Source: Dehalococcoidia bacterium
GTDB taxonomy: Bacteria; Chloroflexota; Dehalococcoidia; GIF9; AB-539-J10
Reading direction: 5' to 3'
Length of the DNA: 52,238 nt
Assembly (NCBI GenBank): GCA_003552125.1
Contig: PUON01000009.1
Span: 1 to 52,238, forward strand
The notes beneath the pieces are model-generated. The model was not told the origin of the DNA. It ran no database searches and saw nothing but the letters and a program-made list of their open reading frames with translations. Positions 1-10,368 of this stretch are shown in pieces; positions within the stretch are counted from its first letter, which is position 1, and each line of letters begins with the position of its first letter. The translations under genes and the position numbers were made by a program.

Positions 1-804
1 CACGGGATCCTTCGTCGGTACGATAGGGGGGGATTCCGTGAAGTTCTGCGGCATGTAGGACAGCAATTCGCGTGCTGTGGCGATCGCCTCGTCGTCATCG
101 GCGGCCAGGAAGTGCGCTACCCCGCTGCGCTGATTGTGTATCAACCCGCCGCCCAGTTGTTCGTGTGTTACCTCTTCCGACAGTACATCCTTGACGACTG
201 CGGGGCCGGTTATGTACATCGTGCTCGTCTTGCGCGTCATGATGACGAAATCTGTGATTGCCGGCGAGTAGACAGCACCTCCAGCGGTCGGGCCCAGGAT
301 CAGCGAAATCTGGGGTATGGTTCCGGACGAGCGTGAATTTCGAAAGAATATGCGTGCGTAGCCATCCAGAGAATCGATTCCCTCCTGTATGCGGGCACCA
401 CCCGAGTCGAGCATGGCGATACACGGTATCCGCTCCTGCAGTGCGAAATCCTGAATCTTGACGATCTTCAGTGCGTGGGCCTCCCCCAGTGATCCTCCAA
501 GTATGGTGAAATCCTGTGCGTAGACTGCCACTTTGCGTCCGTTGACGGTGCCGACGCCTGTTACCACTCCATCGGTGGGCAGGTCCATCTTGTCGAGGCC
601 GTAGTACGTGGATCGCGTCTTGACAAAAGCTCCGTACTCAATGAAAGAACCCTTGTCCAGCAGAAGATCGATACGCTCACGCGCTGTCCTCTTGTTCTTG
701 GCGTGCTGAGCCTCGACCTTATCGTCGCCACCATGGCTAAGAATGGTTGCACGCCGATCATGCAACTCCTTCAGTTTCTTCTGGGCTCCGGTGGATTCTT
801 CCAT
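1..804 (-). CDS. Acyl-CoA carboxylase/decarboxylase carboxyltransferase subunit (propionyl/methylmalonyl-CoA type), truncated by the window edge
   Basis: Manual minus-strand translation from ATG at 804: MEESTGAQKKLKELHDRRATILSHGGDDKVEAQHAKNKRTARERIDLLLDKGSFIEYGAFV...GVVTGVGTVNGRKVAVYAQDFTILGGSLGEAHALKI...CIAMLDSGGARIQEG...LILGPTAGGAVYSPAITDFVIM; open to the window start. Carboxyltransferase motifs recognised. Confidence 0.93.
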   Translation of the reverse strand, partial: MEESTGAQKKLKELHDRRATILSHGGDDKVEAQHAKNKRTARERIDLLLDKGSFIEYGAFVKTRSTYYGLDKMDLPTDGVVTGVGTVNGRKVAVYAQDFTILGGSLGEAHALKIVKIQDFALQERIPCIAMLDSGGARIQEGIDSLDGYARIFFRNSRSSGTIPQISLILGPTAGGAVYSPAITDFVIMTRKTSTMYITGPAVVKDVLSEEVTHEQLGGGLIHNQRSGVAHFLAADDDEAIATARELLSYMPQNFTESPPIVPTKDPV

Positions 805-864
805 GTCAGTTACCCCCTGTAATTGTGTGTCGGAAACAACCGGACTATCCCGGCTCATGTCTGG

Positions 865-2226
865 TCAAGCCATGATGCCAAGGAAAACACCGCCAGCGAT
901 AGCTGCCCCTATGGCTCCGGCGACGTTTGGCCCCATCGCGTGCATCAAAAGGAAGTTGTTCGGATTTTCCTTCTGCCCAAGTAGCTGGACGACCCGGGCC
1001 GACATCGGGACCGCCGCCACTCCTGCCGCGCCTATCATGGGATTGATCTTCTCCCGGGACACGAGGTTCATAATCTTTGCCAGTAGCACACCTGCGGCTG
1101 CGGCACTTGCGAACGCTACGATACCCAGCAGGAGGATGAGGAGAGTTCGGGGTTGAAGGAAGCTCTCGGCTGGCATGCTGGCCCCGATGGCAAGTGCGAG
1201 AAGGATGGTCAATGTGTCCACGAGGGATGTCTGCGCAGTATGACTCAGTCGCTCGACCACCCCACATTCCCTGAAGAGGTTGCCAACCATGAACGAACCC
1301 ATCAGGGGTGCGGCAGATGGCACGAAGAGAATGACTACTATGGCCGCAATGATGGGGAACAGAGTCTTCTCCGTGCGTCTAACCGGCCGCATCTGCGGCT
1401 TCATATAGATCTTCCGCTCTTCCTTCGTGGTCATCAGGCGGATGACGGGTGGAAGTATCACGGGAACCAGTGCCATATACGAGTAGCAGGCGACGGCCGT
1501 CGCTCCGATTATCTGCGGGGCAAGCACTGCAGTTACATAGATTGTGGTGGGACCCGCTGCCCCTCCTATAGTGCCGATAGATGCTGCTTCAGGCATGCCA
1601 AAACCAACCAGCAGCGCCAGGAAGAACGCGAAGTACACACCGAACTGGGTGGCAGCACCGAGCAGCAGCGTCTTCGGGTTTGAGAGCATCGGTCCGAAGT
1701 CGGTCAGTGCTCCGAGGCACAGAAACATGAGTGGTGGTAGTATCTGCCACATCACTCCATACTTGAATACCCGTGAGAGAAGACCTATTGGCTCGGTGGG
1801 ATACTCGGCCTGGTCGGTCTGCTGTTGCGTGATAAGTCTGGCGATTACATCGCCTTCTTCAACTCTGTCGCCTGCTGCCACCGTGTAGCTGTCCACCCGG
1901 CCGAAAACCGGGCTTGTGATTGGACCGGAGTCGAGTTGCACCAGAACCGAGTCCTCGCTGAAGTGCGCGCCCTTGGCGGTTTCAATGCTGAGGATGGTTC
2001 CGGGCAGTGGGGACTCCAGCTTCATTTCGTAGTCCATCAGTCCACTGAGAGGCAGGTTAACAAGTATGATGCCGAAACCGATGGGCACCAGGAGAAGCGG
2101 TTCCATCTTCTTGCTGATTGCGAGGTAGATGAGTAATCCACCTACAAGGAGCATCAGTGCATGACCCCAGTGGAAGTGCGTGAAACCGCTCTCTAGTAAG
2201 CCGAACAAGACGTGTACTCCATCCAA
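865..2226 (-). CDS. Sodium ion-translocating decarboxylase beta subunit (OadB/MmdB/GcdB family) with an inserted lipoyl/biotinyl-like domain
   Basis: GGLLIYLAISKKMEPLLLVPIGFGIILVNLPLSG... LPPLMFLCLGALTDFGPMLSNPKTLLLGAATQFGVY ... GAAGPTTIYVTAVLAPQIIGATAVACYSYMALVPVI ... MIGAAGVAAVPMSARVVQ; TTG start inferred. Confidence 0.93.
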   Translation of the reverse strand: MDGVHVLFGLLESGFTHFHWGHALMLLVGGLLIYLAISKKMEPLLLVPIGFGIILVNLPLSGLMDYEMKLESPLPGTILSIETAKGAHFSEDSVLVQLDSGPITSPVFGRVDSYTVAAGDRVEEGDVIARLITQQQTDQAEYPTEPIGLLSRVFKYGVMWQILPPLMFLCLGALTDFGPMLSNPKTLLLGAATQFGVYFAFFLALLVGFGMPEAASIGTIGGAAGPTTIYVTAVLAPQIIGATAVACYSYMALVPVILPPVIRLMTTKEERKIYMKPQMRPVRRTEKTLFPIIAAIVVILFVPSAAPLMGSFMVGNLFRECGVVERLSHTAQTSLVDTLTILLALAIGASMPAESFLQPRTLLILLLGIVAFASAAAAGVLLAKIMNLVSREKINPMIGAAGVAAVPMSARVVQLLGQKENPNNFLLMHAMGPNVAGAIGAAIAGGVFLGIMA

Positions 2227-2260
2227 GCTTCAGTGTGCAGCAAGGCTGCCAGACGATATT

Positions 2261-2401
2261 CTAGGAATCGCTCTTTCCCCGGGTGAAGTGAATGATGATG
2301 CGCGGCGTGGCCCAGACGATTATGGCGAGTACGGCAAGGAGTATGAATACGGTTCCGAAGCCGCCACCCGCAATGGACAGGGCGTGTCCCCAGTCGATCA
2401 T
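2261..2401 (-). CDS. Small membrane protein, probable OadG-like gamma subunit of the Na+-pump decarboxylase (46 aa)
   Basis: Manual translation MIDWGHALSIAGGGFGTVFILLAVLAIIVWATPRIIIHFTRGKSDS*; one TM helix; GAAGGAG Shine-Dalgarno upstream of the ATG; immediately upstream of the beta subunit. Not in the supplied ORF list (too short). Confidence 0.72.
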   Translation of the reverse strand: MIDWGHALSIAGGGFGTVFILLAVLAIIVWATPRIIIHFTRGKSDS

Positions 2402-2526
2402 GCTCGTTGCTCCTTCAGGTTCAGTCGTGACCTTCCCTGGAATATGGTGCAGACGTCGGATATCTTCAGAGGAGCCGGCGATTGCGGTGCACTAGTGTAG
2501 CACGTCGGCTCGAGCCGGCTACGAGG

Positions 2527-3021
2527 TCAGGTTTCGCTCTCTTCATCTCCGAACAGGCTTGCGAGCGTTCGCGTGACCGTGGATCGCGAGAACCCCCGTC
2601 CTTGCAGATATGTGGCCAGTCGGCGGGTTCGGGTCTTCCGATCGAGGTTTTCGAGACGTGTGATGCGTCGTCTCGCCAGTGACAGGGCCGTCTGGTCATC
2701 ATCGATATCTTCGGTTGCCTCGGCGATCTCCTCCTGCGACACTCCCTTCTGGCTTAACTCACGCTGGATCAGGCGCTTGCTTCGCGGGTGAAACCGCACG
2801 CGGTTCTGCGTCCAGTTCACGGCGAAGGACCGGTCATCAAGGAGAGCCTGATCTTTGAGACGGCAGACGACTTCCTCGGCGACGCCTTCTTCGAATCCCC
2901 TCCGCTTGAGGGATTGCCGTATCTCCCGTTCACTGCGTGGACGGATGGCGAGCGCTCTATAGGCGTGTGCCAGGGCCTTCTCACGGCCAGCCGCCGATTC
3001 CATACGTCGATTAGTCGGCAT
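2527..3021 (-). CDS. recX: Regulatory protein RecX
   Basis: [44 protein letters not shown]; overlaps the recA 3' end. Confidence 0.93.
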   Translation of the reverse strand: MPTNRRMESAAGREKALAHAYRALAIRPRSEREIRQSLKRRGFEEGVAEEVVCRLKDQALLDDRSFAVNWTQNRVRFHPRSKRLIQRELSQKGVSQEEIAEATEDIDDDQTALSLARRRITRLENLDRKTRTRRLATYLQGRGFSRSTVTRTLASLFGDEESET

Positions 3022-4039
3022 CCACTACTGCATGATCACTTCTTCGATCATGTGCCGGCTGGTGTGCGGCACGAATGGCATTCTCCAGCTCGGCGGCGAT
3101 CCCGTGGTTCTGCCGGAGGAATTCTCGTGCGTTCTCCCGGCCCTGTCCCAGTTTGTGCTCACCGTAGGTAAGAAACGCTCCGGCCTTCTTGATCAGACCA
3201 GAATTGACACCGATGTCGATAAGGTCACCTTCCTTGCTGATACCCTGGCTGAAGAGGATGTCGAATTCTGCCGTGCGGAAAGGTGGCGCAACCTTGTTTT
3301 TGACGATACGGGCCTTAACCCGTGTGCCGATCACGTCAGAACCGCGCTTGAGGGAGTCTGAACGTCTGAGGTCGATCCGAACCGAGCTGTAGAACTTCAG
3401 CGCGCGGCCGCCGGGCGTGACCTCAGGGTTCCCGAACACGATGCCAACCTTCTCTCGAAGCTGGTTGATGAATACGACCGATGTTCGGGAGCGGTTGATG
3501 GCTGACGTCAGCTTGCGAAGCGCCTGTGACATGAGTCGAGCCTGGAGTCCAACGTGTGAGTCTCCCATGTCGCCTTCGAGTTCCGCCTTGGGGACGAGCG
3601 CCGCGACGCTGTCGACAACAATGATATCGACTCCCATACTCCTGACGAGGCGTTCCGCGATCTCCAGCGCTTGCTCGCCGGTGTCAGGCTGCGAGACATG
3701 GAGCGAATCGATGTCGACACCGCATGATGCGGCGTATGCGGGATCTAATGCGTTCTCGGCATCGATGTAGACGACGGTTCCGCCCAGTTTCTGGGCCTCG
3801 GCTATGATGTGCTGTGCTAACGTGGTCTTGCCTGAGGATTCCGAACCGAAGATCTCGGTGACGCGGCCCCTTGGGATGCCTCCGACACCGAGCGCAAGAT
3901 CAAGCGAGAGCGAGCCGGTCGGTATAACCTCGACTTTCTGTCTGGCCGATTCTCCCAGGCGCATCAGCGATCCCCGGCCAAACTCGCGCTCGATCTGCTC
4001 GATTGCCAGCTCTACGGCTTTCTGCTTGTCTGTTGACAT
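3011..4039 (-). CDS. recA: Recombinase RecA
   Basis: [30 protein letters not shown]...[22 protein letters not shown]...[20 protein letters not shown]; start moved to the internal Met at 4039. Confidence 0.98.
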   Translation of the reverse strand: MSTDKQKAVELAIEQIEREFGRGSLMRLGESARQKVEVIPTGSLSLDLALGVGGIPRGRVTEIFGSESSGKTTLAQHIIAEAQKLGGTVVYIDAENALDPAYAASCGVDIDSLHVSQPDTGEQALEIAERLVRSMGVDIIVVDSVAALVPKAELEGDMGDSHVGLQARLMSQALRKLTSAINRSRTSVVFINQLREKVGIVFGNPEVTPGGRALKFYSSVRIDLRRSDSLKRGSDVIGTRVKARIVKNKVAPPFRTAEFDILFSQGISKEGDLIDIGVNSGLIKKAGAFLTYGEHKLGQGRENAREFLRQNHGIAAELENAIRAAHQPAHDRRSDHAVVDAD

Positions 4040-4096
4040 TATTCCCTTCCTCTCGTGAGTGCCATCCACTGCAATCCGTAACGGTGTGATCGGACT

Positions 4097-5041
4097 CTAA
4101 CGGCGGCGAATCTCCTTGCCGACTCTCCAGACATGCTCCTCTTCGGGTGCGTGTACGTCTCCACGAACGCTGCCGCCCTTGCGACCCTGCCAGACCGGTT
4201 TGCGTTTTTCCAGGAACGCGTTCTGCCCTTCGCTGCCATCGCGCGTAAGAGACTGCATCGTGATGAGGTCTGTACCATAACGAAACGCCTGGCGTTGTTC
4301 CATTTCCTGAATGTGATAGAAGAACTGCTTCGACCACCGTACGACGAGGGGAGCGTTCGACGAGATGACCTTCGCCATCTGCCACGCCTCTCCATCAAGA
4401 TCGGCATCCGGATAGACGTAGTTGACCAGTCCTGATTCCAAAGCCCATTCCGCTGAATGCGGCCTGGCTGTCAACATCAACTCCATCAGTCGCTTGCGGT
4501 GCACCGATTTGTACGCACCGGCGGTTGGAGTGAAGCATCCGAACCCGACGGTTCCCCCAGGGAGAAAGAAGCTGCCTGTTTCAGAGGAAAGCACTATATC
4601 GCATCCGCCTGCGACGGCAACTCCAAGAGCACAACAGTTGCCTCGTACTGCTCCAATCACGGGCACCGTTGAGTTCATCATCACCTGTATCATCTTCGGC
4701 GTCAGTTCGAAATACCACCTCTGTGTGAGCATGTCCTTGTTCGCGAACGAATGGAAGTCGCCGCCGGAGCAGAAGTGTTCGCTTGAAGACCGCAGGATAA
4801 TGCAACTCATACCATCGTTGTCCTCGACCAGTCGCATCGCGTCGATGATCTCCTCCACCATCGTGGGGCTTAGTGCATTCTGGATCTCCGGACGGTGCAT
4901 CGTTATAACTGCGATATGGCTGGCAATGTCCCACTCGAGGTAGATATCGTTATACTCACGAGGAACGTTGAGGCTGGGAATATACGGCGGATACGTGCCG
5001 GACGACTGCTGTTTCACGATAGTTGGCTTGAAGTCAGTCAT
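4097..5041 (-). CDS. Enoyl-CoA hydratase/isomerase (crotonase) family protein
   Basis: ITMHRPEIQNALSPTMVEEIIDAM...FCSGGDFHSF...VPVIGAVRGNCCALGVAVAGGCDIVLSSETGSFFLPGGTVGFG. Confidence 0.9.
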   Translation of the reverse strand: MTDFKPTIVKQQSSGTYPPYIPSLNVPREYNDIYLEWDIASHIAVITMHRPEIQNALSPTMVEEIIDAMRLVEDNDGMSCIILRSSSEHFCSGGDFHSFANKDMLTQRWYFELTPKMIQVMMNSTVPVIGAVRGNCCALGVAVAGGCDIVLSSETGSFFLPGGTVGFGCFTPTAGAYKSVHRKRLMELMLTARPHSAEWALESGLVNYVYPDADLDGEAWQMAKVISSNAPLVVRWSKQFFYHIQEMEQRQAFRYGTDLITMQSLTRDGSEGQNAFLEKRKPVWQGRKGGSVRGDVHAPEEEHVWRVGKEIRRR

Positions 5042-5082
5042 GCAACCTCCCGGTAGTCAGGGTTCCCAATGGCCATTATACA

Positions 5083-5799
5083 TCACAGGTTCCGGCGGTG
5101 GTCCCTCCGTATAGATGCGTGCGACAGTGTGAAGATCGCCCCTGCCATAACCCCTACTGCGGCACCTGCCAGAATCATCATGTCCTGCCAGAATCCCAGC
5201 GGGAACAGCATCACGAGGTAGTCGGTATAGGGGTTGAGCTGCCAGAAGGGGTTATCGAAGGCCACCAAATGAAAGCCTACGAACATCCAGTCGAAGTCCG
5301 CTAAGAACGCGGTCGATGTCAGCAAAAGTAGAGTTAGTGCTGCGAGGGAGCCGTTCCGCATCGCAGTCAGGATTTCCATCCTGTAGCCGAGGGTGACCCC
5401 CGCGATGGCAAACCCTGCGACAATCAGCAGCGTTAGGGACTGAATTATGGAGTTAATGTCAAACAAGTCCCGGACATCTTCAAGGTGGATTATCTCGTAG
5501 TCATGGTACAGATTGAACTGCCTTCCCGTGTTGTCGACCACGGTCATCTGCGGGCTCGGCTCCAAATGATTGAAGTACCGGATAAGCTGCTCGGCTGCAT
5601 CGTGTAGTTGCGTCTCTGACAGCAGGGTGGTCTCCGCAACCGAATAGGTATCGAATCCCCGGATGTACAGTCCGAGGCTGTTCATCTCGATACGCAGTGC
5701 TGTGGTGAGGAAGAGCAGAGGTAGCGAGAGCACGATAAGCGGTCCGGCTATCCGCAGCAGGAGTCGAGCACTGCGGGGGCGTTCTTGCTCAAGAGACAA
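5083..5799 (-). CDS. TIGR01906/DUF1461-like integral membrane protein
   Basis: Several hydrophobic helices; ...EIIHLEDVRDLFDINSIIQSLTLLIVAGFAI...AFLADFDWMFVGFHLVAFDNPFWQLNPYTDYLVMLFPLGFWQDM pattern. Confidence 0.75.
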   Translation of the reverse strand: MSLEQERPRSARLLLRIAGPLIVLSLPLLFLTTALRIEMNSLGLYIRGFDTYSVAETTLLSETQLHDAAEQLIRYFNHLEPSPQMTVVDNTGRQFNLYHDYEIIHLEDVRDLFDINSIIQSLTLLIVAGFAIAGVTLGYRMEILTAMRNGSLAALTLLLLTSTAFLADFDWMFVGFHLVAFDNPFWQLNPYTDYLVMLFPLGFWQDMMILAGAAVGVMAGAIFTLSHASIRRDHRRNL

Positions 5800-5827
5800 G
5801 CAGCCACCTCATGCTATAATCGTTTCG

Positions 5828-8800
5828 ATGGCTTCGGCCTTCGTTCATCTTCACGTTCACACTGAATACAGCCTCCTCGACGGGATGTGTCGCATTCCGC
5901 AGCTCATTACCCGTGCGAAGGAACTCGGCATGTCCGCTGTTGCCATCACCGACCATGGCAGCATGTATGGTGCCATAGATTTCTACTCTGCAGCGCGGAC
6001 CGCCGGTGTAAAGCCCATACTCGGTTGCGAAGTGTACGTTGCCGAGACACATCGCGCCGCCCGGGATGCCTCAAACCGCAATCCTTATCACCTGACTCTG
6101 TTGGCCAGGAACAGCAAAGGTTACCACAACCTCATGCAACTGGTCACGAAGGCACACACAGAGGGATTCTACTATAAGCCACGCGTAGACCGGGAACTCC
6201 TGGAACGTTTCCACGATGGTCTCATCGCACTGTCGGGGTGTGCGAGCGGAGAACTCGTGAGACTCATACTGGAAGGCCGCACACCAGAGGCAGAGGCGGC
6301 TGCGACATGGTACAGGGATCTGTTCGGAGATTACTATATCGAACTGCAGCGCCATCCGATCCCGGAACTCGAGAGGGCGAATCCGGAATTGGAGGCACTG
6401 GCGCAACGGCTTGATATACCAGTCGTCGCTGCATTTGATGTGCACTATGTTGACCGCAATGATGCAGAGGCGCATGACCTCTTGTTATGCGTACAGACGA
6501 ATGCCGTCGTACAGGATGAGAAGCGTCTACGGATGGCAGGGGATTTCTTCTATCTGCGCAGTCCGGAAGAGGCTGAAGCCTTGTTTAGTGACCTGCCGGA
6601 AGCGATTGCGAACAGTTCGAGGATCGCCGAGCGATGCGAGCTGGAACTTGATTTTCAGCAGTTGCACCTTCCCGAGGTTTCGTTACCCGAAGGACGTACT
6701 GCCGAAGAGCACCTCGCAGCTCTTTGCTGGGATGGGCTTCACAGAAGGTTCCCCGAACCTTCTGCGGATCTTATGGAAGGGCTGACACATGAACTCCAGG
6801 TGATAAACCGCACGCAGTTCGCCGACTATTTTCTCGTCGTCTGGGATATCGTCTCCTATGCAAAACAGAACGGCATTTACTATGGTGTGCGGGGCAGCGC
6901 GGCTGCAAGCCTTGTCCTGTATTGTCTTTACATAACCGATATCAACCCGATCGATTACGGGCTCGTCTTCGAACGCTTTCTCAACATCGAACGGAGCGAG
7001 ATGCCGGATATCGATCTGGATTTCCAGGATGACCGACGCGATGACATGCTGGCCTACGTGAATGCACGCTACGGCACCGATCATGTTGCCCAGATAATCA
7101 CGTTCGGAACGATGGGTGCGCGCGGAGCGATTCGTGATGCTGGTCGTGCGCTCGGGATGCCGTACAACCGCGTGGATGGTGTGGCGCGCCTTATTCCTCA
7201 GGAGCTGACGATCACACTCGATCGAGCCGTTGTGGAAAGCGCGGAGTTACATGAGATGTACGAGGGCGACGATGATGTGCGCCGCCTCATTGACTCCGCC
7301 CGCAAGATCGAGGGGCTGGTGCGACACGCGAGCACGCACGCCGCAGGCGTCGTCATCGCCCGTGACCCTCTTGTGCAGTATGCCCCGCTGCAACCACTTG
7401 GCAAGTCAGGACAGCAGGGCCTGATGACACAGTACCACATGTGGAATATCGCGAAATTAGGTCTGCTCAAGATGGATTTCCTGGGATTGTCAAATCTGAC
7501 AATCCTTGCCAAGACGCAGGAGCTTGTTGCCAGTCGCCATGGCGTCCAGATCGACTTCGCGTCACTTCCTCTCGATGATCGGAAGACTTTCGAGCTGCTG
7601 GCATCGGGTGAGACTCGTGACATCTTCCAGCTGGAGAGCAAGGGAATGCGGCGATATCTTCAGGAACTGAGGCCGTCGGTGTTCGCGGACATTTCTGCGA
7701 TGGTAGCTCTATACAGGCCCGGCCCCATGGAACAAATAGACACGTTCATCCGTGCAAAGCAGGGTGTAGTTCAGGTGAGGTATCCCCATCCTGCGCTGGA
7801 ACGAATACTCCAGGAGACGTACGGAGTTATCGTGTACCAGGAGCAGGTGATGTTTATCGCCCGTACTCTGGCTGGCTATTCCATGGGACAGGCCGACATC
7901 TTTCGTAAGGCGATGGGCAAGAAGATACCGGAGGTCATGAGGCAGCAAGAGGAGACGTTTGTAGCTGGTGCGGTATCGAACGGCATTGATGAGCAGCTTG
8001 CGCGCGAAGTCTTCAGATTGATCGAGCCCTTCGCCGGCTATGCTTTCAACAAAGCACATAGCGTCAGCTATGCACTGGTGGCCTATCGCGGAGCGTATCT
8101 CAAAGCTAATTATCCGGTGGAGTATATCTCCTCGTTTATGAACACGTACCTGGATAACACGGACAAGATCTGCCTGGCCGTAGATGAGTGCAGGAAGATG
8201 AAGATCGGCATCCTGCCTCCTGATATCAATCGGAGCGACGCAGGCTGCACCATCGAGGATACTGGATCAGGCCAGGCAATACGGTTTGGTCTGGGTTCCG
8301 TGAAGAATGTGGGATCTGGACCCATAGACGCAATTCTGTCCGCCCGGCGTAATGGAGGGGAGTTCACATCCATCGGGGAGTTTTGCCGCAGGGTCGGTTC
8401 CAGGGGCATCAACAAGAAGGTCATGGAAAGCCTTGTACGAGTGGGAGCTTTCGACTGTTTGAGTATACGTCCTGCGTTACTGGCGGCGCTTGATCGCATG
8501 TTAGCCATCGTACAGGCCGAACAACGCTCTAGAGATTCAGGCCAGACGTCCCTGTTTGACGTAATGACAGAAGAACCGGAGGGGCTGGACTTGAACCTTG
8601 GATGCGATATTCCTGATGTATCGGCCAGAGACAAGATGGCCTGGGAACGAGAGTTGACCGGAGTGTACTTCTCTCCCCATCCTATGGAGGCAATTCGTGA
8701 TGAGCTTGAGAGCATCGTCACTGCACCCTGCGGACTGTTGGGAAGCGAGCATCTGGAGCATGAAGTCGTAGTAGCGGGCATGGTGGCTGCGGTGCGCCAG

Positions 8801-9277
8801 TCTGCCACCAGGGAGGGACGACCGTTCGTTGTTGCGCAACTCGAGGATACGTCCGGTGGCATCGAGGTTACCGTATGGCCGAAACTGCACCAGAACACGA
8901 AAGGTCTCTGGAGTGAGGGGGCGATGCTGCTCGTGAAGGGGCAGTTACGTGGCCGTGAAGGTCAGTATCAGGTAAGCTGCCAGCACGCCCAGCGCTATAT
9001 GCCGGGACAGAATTCTTCACGTCGACGCATCAGCACGCGCGAACTCACTCTTGTATTTGCGGAGACAGGAGACAATGATGGTGATGCCGAGGTCTTGAGT
9101 AGGGCAGTCGATGTAGTGAGAGCTTATCCGGGAGACGCTCTGGTGTCACTGGTCATAGACACTCTGGCCGGCGAAAGGATTGAGCTTGACCTGCCCGTGT
9201 TGAAGGTCTCCTTGTGTCCTGAATTGGAGCGTGATCTGTCCGGGGTGCTGGTCAACGCCTCATACCGTATCACCTGA
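5828..9277 (+). CDS. dnaE: DNA polymerase III subunit alpha
   Basis: MASAFVHLHVHTEYSLLDGMCRI PHP domain; YYGVRGSAAASLVLYCLYITDINPIDYGLVFERFLNIERSEMPDIDLDFQDDRRD; start trimmed to ATG 5828. Confidence 0.97.
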   Translation: MASAFVHLHVHTEYSLLDGMCRIPQLITRAKELGMSAVAITDHGSMYGAIDFYSAARTAGVKPILGCEVYVAETHRAARDASNRNPYHLTLLARNSKGYHNLMQLVTKAHTEGFYYKPRVDRELLERFHDGLIALSGCASGELVRLILEGRTPEAEAAATWYRDLFGDYYIELQRHPIPELERANPELEALAQRLDIPVVAAFDVHYVDRNDAEAHDLLLCVQTNAVVQDEKRLRMAGDFFYLRSPEEAEALFSDLPEAIANSSRIAERCELELDFQQLHLPEVSLPEGRTAEEHLAALCWDGLHRRFPEPSADLMEGLTHELQVINRTQFADYFLVVWDIVSYAKQNGIYYGVRGSAAASLVLYCLYITDINPIDYGLVFERFLNIERSEMPDIDLDFQDDRRDDMLAYVNARYGTDHVAQIITFGTMGARGAIRDAGRALGMPYNRVDGVARLIPQELTITLDRAVVESAELHEMYEGDDDVRRLIDSARKIEGLVRHASTHAAGVVIARDPLVQYAPLQPLGKSGQQGLMTQYHMWNIAKLGLLKMDFLGLSNLTILAKTQELVASRHGVQIDFASLPLDDRKTFELLASGETRDIFQLESKGMRRYLQELRPSVFADISAMVALYRPGPMEQIDTFIRAKQGVVQVRYPHPALERILQETYGVIVYQEQVMFIARTLAGYSMGQADIFRKAMGKKIPEVMRQQEETFVAGAVSNGIDEQLAREVFRLIEPFAGYAFNKAHSVSYALVAYRGAYLKANYPVEYISSFMNTYLDNTDKICLAVDECRKMKIGILPPDINRSDAGCTIEDTGSGQAIRFGLGSVKNVGSGPIDAILSARRNGGEFTSIGEFCRRVGSRGINKKVMESLVRVGAFDCLSIRPALLAALDRMLAIVQAEQRSRDSGQTSLFDVMTEEPEGLDLNLGCDIPDVSARDKMAWERELTGVYFSPHPMEAIRDELESIVTAPCGLLGSEHLEHEVVVAGMVAAVRQSATREGRPFVVAQLEDTSGGIEVTVWPKLHQNTKGLWSEGAMLLVKGQLRGREGQYQVSCQHAQRYMPGQNSSRRRISTRELTLVFAETGDNDGDAEVLSRAVDVVRAYPGDALVSLVIDTLAGERIELDLPVLKVSLCPELERDLSGVLVNASYRIT

Positions 9278-9283
9278 CGCATC

Positions 9284-9790
9284 TTACTTCCGCGCCTCCA
9301 GCGCCAGCAGGCGTGATTTCAGTTCAAGTCCGCTTCCAAAGCCCCGCAGGCTGCCGTCCGAGCCGATGACCCGGTGACACGGGACGATTATCGGCACCGG
9401 ATTACAGTGAAGTGCCTGTCCGACTGCCCGGCAGGCGCGTGGCTGCCCCACCGCTGATGCGACCCATGCGTAGCTCCTCGTTTCTCCGTGATTGATCTGT
9501 CTCGTGGCTTCCCATACGCGGCTCTGGAAATCGCTCCAGCCACTTCTGTCTACCGGGTCGCAGAAGACTGTCGAGTGGCCGGACATGTATGCGGTGAGTC
9601 GGCCAGGCAGCGTGCCGAAGAACGAAGGATCCCGGTGCCGGAGATCACGGATTGCACTTCCGGTCTGTAGGGATAACCGCGCCAAAGCACCGCTCTCGTC
9701 TGGTGCAGGCAATATGATTCGTGTGATGCCGCGGTCGGAGCCCGCGACAAGCATCCAACCGAGAGACGTTGGAAATACGGCGTAATCCAT
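9284..9790 (-). CDS. ogt: Methylated-DNA--[protein]-cysteine S-methyltransferase
   Basis: Active-site motif NPVPIIVPCHRVIGSDGSLRGFGSGLELKSRLLALE. Confidence 0.93.
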   Translation of the reverse strand: MDYAVFPTSLGWMLVAGSDRGITRIILPAPDESGALARLSLQTGSAIRDLRHRDPSFFGTLPGRLTAYMSGHSTVFCDPVDRSGWSDFQSRVWEATRQINHGETRSYAWVASAVGQPRACRAVGQALHCNPVPIIVPCHRVIGSDGSLRGFGSGLELKSRLLALEARK

Positions 9791-9802
9791 GACACCGTGA
9801 CC

Positions 9803-10354
9803 TTATATTGATGGTTCTATGAGTCCGTAATTGCCGTCCTTTCTACGATAGAGAACGTTTGCCTGCTCGCTTTCCGCGTTGACGAACAAAAAGAAGTCAT
9901 GTCCCAGTAGCTCCATCTGCTCCGCAGCCTCATCAATGGGCATGGGTTTCACGTGGAACTGTTTGGTCTTGACGATTCGGGGAGTATTGTCAGTCTCCTG
10001 TGATTCAACACTTGAGAGGGCTGGCTCCATCTTGCGGAGCGTCTCTGCGCCCTTATCGACGCGTCTGCCCTTGTACCTTAGAATCCGATTCGTGAGAGCA
10101 TCAGTCACGCGGTCGATTGCTGTCCGCACATCTTCCGCGCGTTCCTGTGCCCTGATCGTAACCGAGTTGGCCACGAGGGTTACCTGGACTACGAAGCGCT
10201 GATCCGCTTGTTTGGTCCCTTCTTCCGAAATCTCTACCGTACCGCTGTCGATATCCGAGAGATAGCGGTTCATCTTGCCTATTCGTTGAGTTGCGTATTC
10301 CTCCATTGTGGGAGATAACGACAAGTCGTTCTTAGGCTGTATTCGCAAATCCAT
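9803..10354 (-). CDS. hpf: Long-form ribosome hibernation promoting factor
   Basis: MDLRIQPKNDLSLSPTMEEYATQRIGKMNRYLSD... plus C-terminal IVKTKQFHVKPMPIDEAAEQMELLGHDFFLFVNAESEQANVLYRRKDGNYGLIEPSI; start trimmed to 10354. Confidence 0.94.
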   Translation of the reverse strand: MDLRIQPKNDLSLSPTMEEYATQRIGKMNRYLSDIDSGTVEISEEGTKQADQRFVVQVTLVANSVTIRAQERAEDVRTAIDRVTDALTNRILRYKGRRVDKGAETLRKMEPALSSVESQETDNTPRIVKTKQFHVKPMPIDEAAEQMELLGHDFFLFVNAESEQANVLYRRKDGNYGLIEPSI

Positions 10355-10368
10355 CTGAACCTCCCTGA

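Noticed and set aside
8110-8898. 262-aa minus-strand ORF inside dnaE
   Set aside because: Antisense to a clearly conserved dnaE reading frame; no recognisable motif.
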